Positions 1 through 8,285 are shown, counted from the first letter of the stretch. The stretch: 64,000 nucleotides of DNA from Burkholderia vietnamiensis LMG 10929 (GCF_000959445.1 NZ_CP009631.1:3038001-3102000); one strand, 5' to 3'. Numbers and translations are program-made. Notes: generated by a model from the letters alone, not told the origin.

Positions 1-74
1 TACAGTCGGCAACCGCCGGTCGCGCGCCCCAGTGCGGCGCGACCGACGTCATTCCGTCCGATTCGAGTCCCAGG
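1..74. other. Left edge, no gene assignable
   Basis: This short stretch stays open in the frame of the following SCO gene and in other frames, but no start, stop or motif can be assigned. It may hold the end of an upstream gene or leader sequence. In related genomes a haem A or haem O synthesis gene often lies here, but nothing in these bases shows that. Confidence 0.3.
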
Positions 75-719
75 ATGTCGCTTGCCCGTCCCGCGCCGCG
101 CCGGCGCCGCCCCAGCTTCAACCGTTTCGCGCGCATGGCCGCGGCAATGGCCGTTGCCGTCGCGCTCGCCGCGTGCACGCGCGACGAGCCGGGCTGGCAC
201 CTGGCCAACGTCACCGGCCATCTGCCCGACCTGTCGTTCACGCTGACCGGCGGCGACGGCCGGCCCGTCGACGCGAGCGCGTTCCGCGGCCGCGTCGCGC
301 TCGTCTACTTCGGCTACACGCACTGTCCCGACGTCTGTCCCGAGACGATGGCGCGGCTGATGGAAGTGCTCGCGAAGCTCGGCCCGCGCGCGAACGACGT
401 GCGCATCCTGTTCGTGTCGGTCGATCCCGCGCGCGACACGCCGCAGGCGCTGCAGTCGTACGTCGCCGCGTTCGACGCCGCGCACGCGCGCGGCCTGACC
501 GGCAGCGACGGCCAGATCGAATCGCTCGCGAAGCGCTACCGCGTCGCGTACCAGATGGAACAACGCGATCCGTCCGGCGGCTACGAGGTCACGCACAGCT
601 CGGCCGTCTACATCTTCGACGCCCACGGCCGCGCGCGCCTGCTCGCGACCGACGGCGACTCGCCGGACGCCATCGCCGCCGACGTGCGGCGGATCATCGA
701 CACTGCCCCCACCACGTGA
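75..719 (+). CDS. SCO1/SenC family copper chaperone, lipoprotein
   Basis: This 214-residue protein belongs to the SCO1/SenC thioredoxin-fold family, which delivers copper to the CuA site of cytochrome c oxidase. An Arg-rich N-terminus leads into a hydrophobic segment ending in a lipobox (ALAAC), so Cys34 is probably lipidated and the protein is held on the periplasmic face. The copper motif CPDVC is at residues 84-88, and the third ligand, a His in VTHSS, is at 174. The next gene starts 7 bases after the stop and encodes a PCuAC copper chaperone, followed by a CtaG-like protein, so the three form one oxidase-assembly operon. The ATG at 75 gives a complete signal peptide. The family call is firm; the exact oxidase served is not shown. 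Confidence 0.93.
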   Translation: MSLARPAPRRRRPSFNRFARMAAAMAVAVALAACTRDEPGWHLANVTGHLPDLSFTLTGGDGRPVDASAFRGRVALVYFGYTHCPDVCPETMARLMEVLAKLGPRANDVRILFVSVDPARDTPQALQSYVAAFDAAHARGLTGSDGQIESLAKRYRVAYQMEQRDPSGGYEVTHSSAVYIFDAHGRARLLATDGDSPDAIAADVRRIIDTAPTT

Positions 720-726
720 ACCAGAC

Positions 727-1173
727 ATGAAGCCGAAAACGATCCTCAAGACGTTCGCCGCCCTCGCCGCGCTGTGCGCCGGCGCACACGCCTATGCGGC
801 CGGTGCGATCACCGCGCAGAACGCATGGGTACGCTGGCTGCCGAACCAGCTGCCCGCCGGCGGCTACGTGACGCTCGTGAACACCGGCGACAAGCCGGTC
901 GATCTCGTCGACGTCGACAGCCCCGACTACGGGATGGCGATGCTGCACCAGACGGTGTCGAACGGCTCGACGCAGAAGATGGAAATGGTCGACAAGCTGA
1001 CGATCCCCGCGCGCGGCAAGGTCGACATCGCACCGGGCGGCTACCACTTCATGCTCGAGGAGCCGAAGCACGCGATCAAGCCGGGCGACACGGTGCGCCT
1101 GCGCCTGAAATTCTCCGACGGCGAAACCGTCGACGCGCCGTTTGCGGTGAAGTCGCCGGCCCAGGCGAAGTGA
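727..1173 (+). CDS. Periplasmic copper chaperone PCu(A)C
   Basis: This 148-residue protein has a cleavable signal peptide (about residues 1-25, ending AYAAG) and a PCuAC domain (DUF461). In this family a periplasmic cupredoxin-like fold binds Cu(I) through His and Met and passes it to SCO or directly to the CuA centre of cytochrome oxidase. The ligand-type residues are visible as GMAMLHQ near the middle, MEM about 15 residues later, and YHFM in the C-terminal third. It lies between the SCO gene (7-base gap) and the CtaG-like gene (10-base gap), which supports a shared role and transcript. Its length is normal and nothing looks degraded. Confidence 0.93.
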   Translation: MKPKTILKTFAALAALCAGAHAYAAGAITAQNAWVRWLPNQLPAGGYVTLVNTGDKPVDLVDVDSPDYGMAMLHQTVSNGSTQKMEMVDKLTIPARGKVDIAPGGYHFMLEEPKHAIKPGDTVRLRLKFSDGETVDAPFAVKSPAQAK

Positions 1174-1183
1174 TGCGCGTGCG

Positions 1184-2056
1184 ATGAACGTCCTGTACTG
1201 GCTCGATCCGTGGGAACCGTCGCCGACCGTGGTGATCGCGGTGCTGACGGCCGCCGTGCTGTTCGCGCGCGGTGTGAAGAAGGCGAAGGTGTCGCCGCTG
1301 CGGCAGTTCTCGTTCTGGCTCGGGCTGACGGCGCTCTACATCGCACTGCATACGCGGCTCGACTATTTCTTCGAGCACGAGTTCTTCATGCACCGCGCGC
1401 AGCATCTGGTACTGCATCACCTCGGGCCGTTCTTCATCGCGCTCGCCTATCCGGGCGCGGCGATCCGCGCCGGCATTCCGTTTCGCTGGCGGCAACGCTT
1501 CGTGCGCCCCGCGCTCGCATGGGCGCCCGTGCGCGCGGCGCTCGACCTGGTGTTCCATCCGGTCGTGGCCGTCGTGCTGTTCGTCGGGCTGATCTATTTC
1601 TGGCTGCTGTCGCCGATCCACTTCGTCGCGATGCTCGACTGGCGTCTGTATCGCGTGATGAACTGGAGCATGGTGATCGACGGGCTGCTGTTCTGGTGGC
1701 TCGTCGTCGATCCGCGTCCCGCGCCGCCCGCGCGGCTGTCGCCGGGCCGCCGGATTCTGATCGTCGTCGCCGCCATCCCGCCGCAGATCGCGCTCGGCGC
1801 GCTGATCTTCTTCACGCCGCACGAGCTGTATCCGATCTACTCGATCTGCGGGCGCGCCTTCACGTGGCTCAGCCCGTTGCGCGACCAGCAGATCGGCGGC
1901 CTGCTGCTGTGGATTCCCGGCTCGATGATGAGCGTGATCGGCGCGCTGATCGCACTGCGGCACTGGATGCGGCTGTCCGCTCGCGGCCGGCTGATCGACG
2001 AGCGCGCCGCTGCGCGCAGCGCCGCGCGGCCGGCGGCCACGCGCAACGCCCACTGA
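1184..2056 (+). CDS. CtaG-like (caa3-type) cytochrome c oxidase assembly membrane protein
   Basis: This 290-residue polytopic membrane protein matches the Caa3_CtaG family (COG3336), which is distinct from Cox11. It has about six to seven hydrophobic segments and a His-rich membrane motif, FFMHRAQHLVLHH, typical of the family. Members support assembly or copper loading of caa3-type oxidases in Bacillus and are widespread next to SCO and PCuAC genes. It is the last gene of the copper operon, ending 22 bases from the convergent acetyltransferase gene. The basic C-terminal tail is low complexity. The family assignment is good; its biochemical role in proteobacteria is inferred. Confidence 0.85.
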   Translation: MNVLYWLDPWEPSPTVVIAVLTAAVLFARGVKKAKVSPLRQFSFWLGLTALYIALHTRLDYFFEHEFFMHRAQHLVLHHLGPFFIALAYPGAAIRAGIPFRWRQRFVRPALAWAPVRAALDLVFHPVVAVVLFVGLIYFWLLSPIHFVAMLDWRLYRVMNWSMVIDGLLFWWLVVDPRPAPPARLSPGRRILIVVAAIPPQIALGALIFFTPHELYPIYSICGRAFTWLSPLRDQQIGGLLLWIPGSMMSVIGALIALRHWMRLSARGRLIDERAAARSAARPAATRNAH

Positions 2057-2078
2057 TCCCGGCACGCCGCGCCGCGCG

Positions 2079-2570
2079 TCAGCCGCGCGCGCGGGTCATC
2101 CACACGTGCGGGATGCCGTCTTCGTCGTGCACGTCGGAGCTCGGCTCAAAGCCGAACGCACCGTAAAAGCGCTGCAGGTGCGCCTGCGCATGCAGGCTCA
2201 TCTGCGTATCGGGCCACTGCGCGGCGATGTGTTCGAGCGCGCGGGCGAGCAGCGTATTGCCGAGGCCGGCCCCGCGGAACGCGGCGGTCGTCAGTACGCG
2301 GCCGATGCGCACGTCGGCATGCTGCGCATCGGGCAGCAGCACGCGCAGATAGCCGGCGACGCGGCCCGCCGCGTCGTACGCGGCCAGGTGCCACGCGGCC
2401 TGATCGGCATCGTCGATGTCGCGGTACACGCAGTTCTGCTCGACGACGAACACGGCGCTGCGCGCTTCGAGGATCGAATAGACCTCGCGTGCGCTCAGGG
2501 CGTCGAAGGATTTCCAGCGCCAGTCCAGGTCGGCGGCACGCGGGGAGATGGCGGATGCGGAAGCGTTCAT
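2079..2570 (-). CDS. ElaA-like GNAT N-acetyltransferase
   Basis: This 163-residue protein is a GNAT-fold acetyltransferase resembling E. coli ElaA. It shows the ElaA start region (WRWKSFDALSAREVY), a FVVEQNCVYRDID stretch and the acetyl-CoA loop RGAGLGNTLL (motif A, Q/R-x-x-G-x-G/A). The C-terminal FYGAFGFEP strand-turn is also typical. The substrate of this subfamily is not established. The gene stands alone, convergent with the copper operon and separated from pirin by a terminator. No strong Shine-Dalgarno is seen in front of the ATG at 2570, so the start rests on domain length. Confidence 0.85.
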   Translation of the reverse strand: MNASASAISPRAADLDWRWKSFDALSAREVYSILEARSAVFVVEQNCVYRDIDDADQAAWHLAAYDAAGRVAGYLRVLLPDAQHADVRIGRVLTTAAFRGAGLGNTLLARALEHIAAQWPDTQMSLHAQAHLQRFYGAFGFEPSSDVHDEDGIPHVWMTRARG

Positions 2571-2671
2571 GGGCGGTCCTCGGTGCTGTTTCGGGCGCGC
2601 CGGTGGGCGCGCGGCAACCGACGATTATGCCGCGAAGCGCGGCCGCTGCGCCCGCGCCGCCGCGCACATGC

Positions 2672-2696
2672 AAAAAGCCCCGCATTGCGCGGGGCC
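2672..2696 (-). terminator. Rho-independent terminator of the pirin gene
   Basis: Read on the minus strand, a GC-rich stem (GGCCCCGC / GCGGGGC) with a five-base loop is followed by TTTTTG. It begins a few bases after the pirin stop. Confidence 0.85.
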
Positions 2697-2701
2697 GTAC
2701 G

Positions 2702-3568
2702 TCATGCGGGCATCCGTCCGAAGCGGCCGCTGTTGAAATCGTCGATCGCGGCGCGGATTTCCTCTTGCGAGTTCATCACGAACGGGCCATAGCCGACCAC
2801 CGGCTCGTCGATCGGCTCGCCGCTGAGGATCAGCAACTTGACGTCGCCGTTCGCCTCGATGTCGACGTCGCTGCCTTCGCGGCCCAATTGCACAAACTGC
2901 GCTTCGCGGGCGACCGTCTCGCCGTTCACGAGCACCGTGCCGCTCAGCACGACCACGGCGAGCGTGCGGCCTTCGGCGATCGGGAACCGCGCACGGCCGC
3001 CGGCGGCAAGCCGCACGTCCCAGACGTCGATCGGCGTGTGCGTGCCGGCCGGGCCGCGCCGCCCGTCGAACTCGCCGGCGATGATCCGCGCGCGGCCCGC
3101 GCCGTCCGGCAACTCGACGACCGGGATGTCCGCGTTCAGCAGCGTTTGATAGCCGGGCTCGCCCATCTTGTCGGCGGCGGGCAGGTTCACCCACAGCTGC
3201 ACCATCTCGAGCGGGCCGCCGCGCTTCGTGAACGCTTCCGAGTGGAATTCCTCGTGCAGGATCCCGCTCGCGGCCGTCATCCATTGCACGTCGCCGGGGC
3301 CGATCACGCCGCCCGCGCCGGTCGAGTCGCGGTGCGCGACTTCGCCGTCGTAGACGATCGTCACCGTTTCGAAGCCGCGGTGCGGATGCTGGCCGACCCC
3401 GCGCGGCGCCGCCGCCGGCTCGAAATTCGCGGGGCCCGCATAGTCGAGCAGCAGGAACGGGCTCAGATGGGCGCCGTGCGACTGATAGCTGAACATCGAA
3501 CGCACCGGGAAACCGTCGCCGACCCAATGGCCGCGCGGCGCGCTGTAGACGCCACGGATCTTCTTCAT
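2702..3568 (-). CDS. Pirin family protein (cupin, putative quercetinase-type)
   Basis: This 288-residue protein is a two-domain cupin of the pirin family. The N-terminal cupin carries HPHRGFET and, later, GILHEEFHS, which supply the three His and one Glu of the pirin metal site. Bacterial pirins include quercetin 2,3-dioxygenases and redox-linked regulators; the substrate here is unknown. A longer frame reaches 3655, but the ATG at 3568 is preceded by GGAGAAG at good spacing and begins the usual MKKIRGVY N-terminus, so it is chosen. It is divergent from a LysR-type gene, a common arrangement in Burkholderia that suggests LysR control of pirin. Confidence 0.92.
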   Translation of the reverse strand: MKKIRGVYSAPRGHWVGDGFPVRSMFSYQSHGAHLSPFLLLDYAGPANFEPAAAPRGVGQHPHRGFETVTIVYDGEVAHRDSTGAGGVIGPGDVQWMTAASGILHEEFHSEAFTKRGGPLEMVQLWVNLPAADKMGEPGYQTLLNADIPVVELPDGAGRARIIAGEFDGRRGPAGTHTPIDVWDVRLAAGGRARFPIAEGRTLAVVVLSGTVLVNGETVAREAQFVQLGREGSDVDIEANGDVKLLILSGEPIDEPVVGYGPFVMNSQEEIRAAIDDFNSGRFGRMPA

Positions 3569-3678
3569 TTGCCTTCTCCGAATTGCGGCGAAACACGTGT
3601 TTCGCATCCTGACGATCAATATAGAGATGGAACGATCGATTCGGTAGACTCGCAAAATCGCACTCAGCGTTCCATTTG
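3569..3678. promoter_or_regulatory. Divergent pirin / LysR promoter region
   Basis: The 110 bases between the divergent starts are less GC-rich than the flanks (for example ATCAATATAGAG) and contain a CGATCG core inside a short dyad. LysR-type proteins usually bind such shared regions through T-N11-A sites. No single site can be fixed by eye. Confidence 0.45.
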
Positions 3679-4596
3679 ATGAACGATCAACAGCGAGATC
3701 TCAACGATCTCTATTACTTCGTGCAGGTGGTCGAGCACGGCGGGTTCGCGCCGGCCGGGCGCGCGCTGAACATGCCGAAGTCGAAGCTGAGCCGGCGCGT
3801 CGCGCTGCTCGAGGCGCGCCTCGGGATGCGGCTGATTCAGCGCTCGACGCGCCGCTTCACCGTCACCGACGTCGGCCAGACGTACTACGCGCATTGCCGC
3901 GCGATGCTCGTCGAGGCCGACGCCGCCGACGAGGCGATCGCATTGCTGCACGAGGAGCCGCGCGGCATCGTGCGGGTCAGCTGCCCCGTCGCGCTGCTCG
4001 ACTCGCTGGCGGGCGCGATGATCGCCGCGTTCATGGTCGCGTGCCCGCACGTCGAGATTCATCTCGAAGCGACGAACCGGCGCGTCGACGTGGTCGGAGA
4101 AGGGATCGACGTCGCGATTCGCGTGCGTCCGCCGCCGCTCGAGGACAGCGATCTCGCGCTGCGCGTGCTGGCCGAGCGCGGGCAATGCCTGGTCGCGAGC
4201 CCCGCGTTGTTGCGCGAACACGGCGCGCCGGCCGTTCCGGCCGACCTGACCCGCATGCCGAGCCTCGACCACGGCCTGCCGCAGGCCGCGCACGTGTGGC
4301 GGCTGCGCGGCCCGGACCAGGCGCATGCGGAGATCCACCATCAGCCGCGGCTCGTGACGGGCGGCATGCTGGCGTTGCGGGCCGCGGCGGTCGCGGGCGT
4401 CGGCGTCGTGCAGTTGCCGACGATGATGGTGCGCGACGAACTCGCGCGCGGCGAACTGGTGAACGTGCTGCCCGACTGGGCGCCGCGCCGCGAGATCGTG
4501 CACGCGGTGTTCGCGTCGCGGCGCGGGCTGCTGCCGGGCGTGCGCGCGCTGCTCGACTTCCTGGCTGCGCGGTTCGCGGAGCTAGAACCCGATTGA
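3679..4596 (+). CDS. LysR-type transcriptional regulator
   Basis: This 305-residue regulator has the N-terminal winged helix-turn-helix of the LysR family (about residues 1-65, with LSRRVALLEARLGMRLIQR as the recognition and linker region). A periplasmic-binding-like effector domain follows to about 295. A TTG codon lies directly before the ATG; the ATG at 3679 is preferred. It is transcribed away from pirin and most likely controls it, as in the many LysR/pirin pairs of this genus. The effector is not known. Its end is followed by about 160 bases without a gene. Confidence 0.93.
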   Translation: MNDQQRDLNDLYYFVQVVEHGGFAPAGRALNMPKSKLSRRVALLEARLGMRLIQRSTRRFTVTDVGQTYYAHCRAMLVEADAADEAIALLHEEPRGIVRVSCPVALLDSLAGAMIAAFMVACPHVEIHLEATNRRVDVVGEGIDVAIRVRPPPLEDSDLALRVLAERGQCLVASPALLREHGAPAVPADLTRMPSLDHGLPQAAHVWRLRGPDQAHAEIHHQPRLVTGGMLALRAAAVAGVGVVQLPTMMVRDELARGELVNVLPDWAPRREIVHAVFASRRGLLPGVRALLDFLAARFAELEPD

Positions 4597-4754
4597 GCGG
4601 GGTTGCCGGTGCACGCGCCGGTTCGACGCGATGGCCGGGAGCGACAGTGACGGCGGCGAATCACGCGCTGCAAATGCGCGGCGCGTGCCGTAGACTGCGG
4701 GGCCGGCATCGCGCATCGCGCGTACCCCCTTACTCTTTTCTCTGCACTTCAGCC

Positions 4755-5267
4755 ATGTTCACGCTGTCCACCGACCCTCACGCCTCCAAGGCCGAACTGT
4801 ATGCGACGCTCGCCGAGCAGGCCCGCTCGCTCGTCGAATCGGAGCCGGACCTGATCGCAAACGCCGCGAATTTCTCCGCGCTCGTCTATCACTCGCTCGA
4901 TCGTCTGAACTGGGCCGGCTTCTATTTCTTCGACGGGACGGAGCTGGTGGTCGGCCCGTTCCAGGGCAAGCCGGCCTGCGTGCGCATCGCGCTCGGCAAG
5001 GGCGTGTGCGGCACGGCGGCGCAGACGCGCCAAACGCAGGTCGTGCGCGACGTGCATGCGTTCCCCGGCCATATCGCGTGCGATGCCGCGTCGGAGTCGG
5101 AAATCGTCGTGCCGCTGGTAGCGGCAGACGGCACGCTGATCGGCGTGTGGGACGTCGACAGCCCGGTCGCCGCACGTTTCGACGACGAGGACCGCAGCGG
5201 GATGGAGGCGCTGTGCCGCGTGTTCGTCGAACACGCGTGGCAAAAGGCGCGCGAGCGAGCAGCGTGA
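4755..5267 (+). CDS. msrC: Free methionine-R-sulfoxide reductase (GAF domain)
   Basis: This 170-residue protein is a single GAF domain of the fRMsr/YebR type, which reduces free methionine-(R)-sulfoxide with thioredoxin. The three cysteines of the catalytic relay are present at residues 75, 85 and 109 (PAC, KGVCGT, HIACD), with the spacing of the E. coli enzyme. The family signatures NWAGFYF and GVWDVDSP are also present. A longer frame runs upstream through the LysR gene, but the ATG at 4755 gives the usual family length. The gene appears to be transcribed alone, towards the map terminator. Confidence 0.93.
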   Translation: MFTLSTDPHASKAELYATLAEQARSLVESEPDLIANAANFSALVYHSLDRLNWAGFYFFDGTELVVGPFQGKPACVRIALGKGVCGTAAQTRQTQVVRDVHAFPGHIACDAASESEIVVPLVAADGTLIGVWDVDSPVAARFDDEDRSGMEALCRVFVEHAWQKARERAA

Positions 5268-5350
5268 TGCTGCGGGTAGCAACCACGCCGGTGGCGTGAG
5301 CAGCGCAAGCGTCAGCCTAGGCGCAAGCGCTAGGCGCAAGCCCAAATGAA

Positions 5351-5373
5351 ACGAGCCCCGGACCGGGGCTCGT
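5351..5373 (-). terminator. Terminator downstream of map
   Basis: A perfect 11-bp inverted repeat with a single central base (ACGAGCCCCGG / CCGGGGCTCGT) lies just after the map stop. On the minus strand it is followed by TTTCATTT. It may also stop transcription arriving from the msrC side. Confidence 0.8.
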
Positions 5374-5393
5374 CGTCGTTGGCGGCGTGCGCG

Positions 5394-6200
5394 TCAGGCC
5401 GCCTGCGTGCCGGTCAGCGCGGCGAACGCGTGCGGCTTCACGTCGTCGGTCAGCACGTCGACGCCCTGCTCCGTCACCACGACCATGTGCTCCCACTGCG
5501 CGGACAGCGAATGGTCCTTCGTGACGACCGTCCAGCCGTCGGCCAGCACGCGCGTGTCGCGCTTGCCCGCGTTGAGCATCGGCTCGATCGTGAAGATCAT
5601 CCCGGGGCGCAGCGGCACGCCGGTGCCGGGGCGGCCGTAGTGCAGCACCTGCGGCTCGTCGTGATACACGTCGCCGATTCCGTGCCCGCAGTATTCGCGC
5701 ACAACGCTGAAGCCTTCGCGATGCGCGACCTGCTGGATCGCATAGCCGACGTCGCCGAGCGTCGCGCCCGGACGCACCGCGCGAATGCCCGCGTGCATCG
5801 CCTCGTAGGTGGCCGCCACCAGACGCCGCGCGAGTTCGCCGGGCTCGCCGACGAAGTACATGCGGCTCGTGTCGCCGAACCAGCCGTCCTTGATCACCGC
5901 GATGTCGAGGTTCACGATGTCGCCGTCGCGCATCGGCCGCGACGACGGGATGCCGTGACAGACCACGTGGTTGACCGACGTGCACAGCGTCTTCGGATAG
6001 CCGTGATAGCCGATGTTGGCTGGAATCGCGCGCAGTTCGTCGATGATGTATTCGCGGCAGCGCGCGTCGAGCTCGTCGGTCGTGACGCCCGGCTTCACGT
6101 AGTCGGTGATCATCGTCAGCACTTGCGACGCGAGCTTCGCGGCTTCGCGCGACTTCGCGATGTCGGCGGCGCCGCGGATGGGAATGTCGCGCTTCGCCAT
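5394..6200 (-). CDS. map: Methionine aminopeptidase, type I
   Basis: This 268-residue enzyme removes N-terminal Met from nascent proteins. The pita-bread fold metal ligands are visible in order: Asp in NLDIAVIKDG, Asp in WFGDTSR, His in CGHGIGDVYHDEP, Glu in FTIEPM, and Glu in WEHMVVV. The ATG at 6200 is chosen because it overlaps the stop of the upstream ParD-like gene in a TAATG arrangement, implying translational coupling. Upstream in-frame codons belong to that gene's region. Burkholderia usually has another map near rpsB, so this is probably the second copy. Pairing with a ParD-like protein is unusual for a housekeeping aminopeptidase. Confidence 0.95.
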   Translation of the reverse strand: MAKRDIPIRGAADIAKSREAAKLASQVLTMITDYVKPGVTTDELDARCREYIIDELRAIPANIGYHGYPKTLCTSVNHVVCHGIPSSRPMRDGDIVNLDIAVIKDGWFGDTSRMYFVGEPGELARRLVAATYEAMHAGIRAVRPGATLGDVGYAIQQVAHREGFSVVREYCGHGIGDVYHDEPQVLHYGRPGTGVPLRPGMIFTIEPMLNAGKRDTRVLADGWTVVTKDHSLSAQWEHMVVVTEQGVDVLTDDVKPHAFAALTGTQAA

Positions 6201-6436
6201 TACGCCACCTGCTCGATGTCGCGAGCGGCCGGCTGCGCCGTACCGGCGTCGCCGCCGCGCGCCTCGGATTCGATCAGCATCCGGCAGATATCGCCATAGG
6301 ACAGCGACGGATTGAGTTCCGCGAGCATGCCCACGCGCAGCCAGTGCTCGGCCTGCGCGTTGATCGACCGGCTCAGCGCGGTGCTGGTCGAGCGCAGCCG
6401 TTCGTGCATGTGCTCGGAAATCTTGATGATGCCCAT
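6200..6436 (-). CDS. ParD-like antitoxin family protein
   Basis: This 78-residue protein resembles the ParD_like family (PF11903), small proteins related to ribbon-helix-helix antitoxins. The core reads GIIKISEHMHERL, then SRSINAQAEHWLRVGM, a typical dimerising helix pair, and continues to LSYGDICRMLIE; the Ala-rich tail is unstructured. The ATG at 6436 follows GGAG at good spacing. Its stop overlaps the map start by one base, so the two are co-translated. No RelE/ParE-type toxin is next to it; the toxin position is taken by map. An inverted repeat just upstream may be its autoregulatory operator. DNA binding and any link to Map activity are inference. Confidence 0.8.
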   Translation of the reverse strand: MGIIKISEHMHERLRSTSTALSRSINAQAEHWLRVGMLAELNPSLSYGDICRMLIESEARGGDAGTAQPAARDIEQVA

Positions 6437-6450
6437 ATGGCTCCAATTAA

Positions 6451-6470
6451 ACGAAATGTAGTCGTTTCGT
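6451..6470. promoter_or_regulatory. Inverted repeat, probable operator of the parD-like/map operon
   Basis: ACGAAA and TTTCGT form a perfect six-base dyad around an eight-base spacer, 15 bases before the ParD-like start and in the region shared with the divergent XRE gene. Ribbon-helix-helix antitoxins typically bind such sites over their own promoter. Binding has not been shown. Confidence 0.5.
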
Positions 6471-6585
6471 ATATTACGCTGGCGCTGCGCGCGGAGCAAG
6501 TATTCGGGCGGACTGCGAATCGGGAGTCTGGCAGCCCGTGATTTCGTTGACACCATATTCCAGCTTGATGGAGAATCCGTCCATC

Positions 6586-7251
6586 ATGCAAGAAGCGACT
6601 ACCCTTCCCGCGCCTGATGCAGGCATCAACGAGCGGATCGCCCGCCGCGTGCGAGACTTGCGCACGTTACGAGGCTACACGCTCGATACGCTTGCCGCGC
6701 GCTCCGGCGTGAGCCGTTCGATGATCTCGCTCATCGAGCGCGCGTCGGCCAGCCCGACGGCCGTCGTCCTCGACAAGCTCGCGGCCGGGTTGGGCGTGTC
6801 GCTGGCGGCGCTGTTCGGCGGCGAGCGCGACGACGCGCCCGCGCAGCCGCTGGTCAAGCGCGCACAGCAAGCGGAATGGCGCGATCCGGCGTCGGGCTAT
6901 CTGCGGCGCAATCTGTCGCCGCCCGGCTGGCCGTCGCCGCTCCAGCTCGTCGAAGTCGATTTCCCGCCCGGCGCGCGCGTCGCGTACGACACGGGCGGCC
7001 GCGACAGCGCGCTGCATCAGCAGGTATGGGTGCTCGGCGGACGCGTCGACGTCACGTTGGGCGACGCGCTCCACGAGCTTCACGAAGGCGACTGTCTCGC
7101 GATGCGCGTCGATCAACCGCTGATTTTCAGCAATCCGACGGCGCAAGGCGCGCGCTATGTCGTCGCGATCTGCGATGTCTCCGCCGCGGTCGGCATGCGC
7201 GGCGCGGCATCCGTTCAAAGCCGGAGCCGACCGGTGCAGGAGTCCACATGA
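6586..7251 (+). CDS. XRE-family regulator with C-terminal cupin domain
   Basis: This 221-residue protein starts with a Cro/CI helix-turn-helix (about residues 12-67; LDTLAARSGVSRSMISLIE is the recognition region). It ends with a cupin_2 domain (about 105-190; core LHELHEGDCLAMRVDQP). XRE-cupin proteins generally repress neighbouring transport or acyl-transfer genes and sense a small ligand in the cupin. In-frame ATGs exist upstream at 6568 and near 6538, but 6586 has GGAGA ten bases before it. Its stop overlaps the ATG of the following acetyltransferase (ATGA), so the two form an operon and the regulator probably controls it. Confidence 0.9.
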   Translation: MQEATTLPAPDAGINERIARRVRDLRTLRGYTLDTLAARSGVSRSMISLIERASASPTAVVLDKLAAGLGVSLAALFGGERDDAPAQPLVKRAQQAEWRDPASGYLRRNLSPPGWPSPLQLVEVDFPPGARVAYDTGGRDSALHQQVWVLGGRVDVTLGDALHELHEGDCLAMRVDQPLIFSNPTAQGARYVVAICDVSAAVGMRGAASVQSRSRPVQEST

Positions 7252-7796
7252 ATTCGCCGAACACGCACGACGACGTGCGCCTGATCGATTGCAACGAGGC
7301 CGAGCATGCGGCGGCCATCCTCGAGATCCTGAACGACGCGATCGTCAATTCGACCGCGCTGTACGACTATCGGCCGCGGCCGCCGGAGGCGATGGTCACG
7401 TGGTTCGCAACGAAGCGCGCGGGCGGTTTTCCGGTGGTCGGCGCGGTCGACGGTTCCGGCACGCTGCTCGGCTTCGCGAGCTGGGGCACGTTCCGCGCGT
7501 TTCCGGCGTTCAAGTACACGGTCGAACACAGTGTGTACGTGCATCGCGATCATCGCGGGCGCGGGCTCGGCGAGTTGCTGCTGCGCGAGTTGATCAAGCG
7601 TGCGCGCGATGCCGAGGTACACGTGCTGGTCGGCTGCATCGATGCAACCAACGCGGGCAGCGTCGCGCTGCATACGCGTGTCGGCTTCGTGCATTCGGGG
7701 ACGATCGCCGAAGCGGGATTCAAGTTCGGGCGCTGGCTCGACGCGGCGTTTTATCAGCTGAAGCTGGACACGCCGATGCAGCCGGTGGATGGGTGA
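7248..7796 (+). CDS. GNAT N-acetyltransferase, phosphinothricin/MnaT-like
   Basis: This 182-residue protein belongs to the PAT/MnaT branch of GNAT enzymes, which N-acetylate amino acids such as phosphinothricin, methionine sulfone or methionine sulfoximine. Characteristic stretches are ILNDAIVNSTALYDYRPR near the N-terminus, VEHSVYVHRDHRGRGLG (acetyl-CoA loop) and GCIDATNAGSVALHTRVGF. It is translationally coupled to the preceding XRE-cupin regulator. The gene ends about 50 bases before the left direct repeat of the tRNA-Cys element, so it marks the last core gene on that side. The true substrate cannot be told from sequence. Confidence 0.9.
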   Translation: MNSPNTHDDVRLIDCNEAEHAAAILEILNDAIVNSTALYDYRPRPPEAMVTWFATKRAGGFPVVGAVDGSGTLLGFASWGTFRAFPAFKYTVEHSVYVHRDHRGRGLGELLLRELIKRARDAEVHVLVGCIDATNAGSVALHTRVGFVHSGTIAEAGFKFGRWLDAAFYQLKLDTPMQPVDG

Positions 7797-7848
7797 GCGA
7801 GGACGCGGATGGTCGCTGAAGATAACGCCGCGCGAGCGCCGGAAAAAG

Positions 7849-7876
7849 AAAAAGCCCTGATTTCTCAGGGCTTTTT
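7849..7876. terminator. Bidirectional terminator inside the left direct repeat
   Basis: AAAAAGCCCTGA and TCAGGGCTTTTT form a stem with a four-base loop, flanked by A and T runs on both sides. It can end transcription of the XRE/GNAT operon as well as anything coming from the element. Confidence 0.85.
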
Positions 7877-7887
7877 CTCTTCCTACT

Positions 7888-7935
7888 TGGAGGCGCGAGC
7901 CGGAGTCGAACCGGCCTAAACGGCTTTGCAGGCCG
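7888..7935 (-). pseudogene. tRNA-Cys 3' fragment
   Basis: This is a perfect copy of the 48-base 3' portion of the intact tRNA-Cys at 12893-12966, from the anticodon region to CCA. The 5' third is missing, so it cannot make a tRNA. It is the footprint of site-specific integration. Confidence 0.93.
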
Positions 7936-8285
7936 TCAGATACTAATATATATCAAACGATTATTGGCAAGGACCACCCAAATTGACCACCGTGTCAATA
8001 GCTGACTACCTTGCTCGAAGCCACACCGAGGCAGGTATACGGTAATGTCCTTTACCCGATACAAAGGAGCGACCGATGCTGAACGGCTTGGATAAACTAA
8101 CACGGCAGCTCGACGAAGCCTCCCGAGCGTTTCAGTCGCTCGATGGTGAGATTGCGAGAGTCCGCGTCGTGCCGGGAGACGAAGAGAGCGTGCAGGCAGC
8201 GATTCGTGAAATGGAAGCTGCCGTTGACCAGAAAGCTGCCCAATATCGGGGTGAACCGCACCGGGAATCGTGGAGGCTGGTTGGT

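Larger units (their letters stand above)
7842..7935 (+). repeat. Left direct repeat (att site) of the tRNA-Cys element
   Basis: These 94 bases are identical to 12847-12940. They contain a terminator hairpin and the last 48 bases of a tRNA-Cys gene including the CCA triplet. This is the displaced original 3' end of tRNA-Cys left when an element integrated. The copy at 12847-12940 completes the functional gene. Confidence 0.93.
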
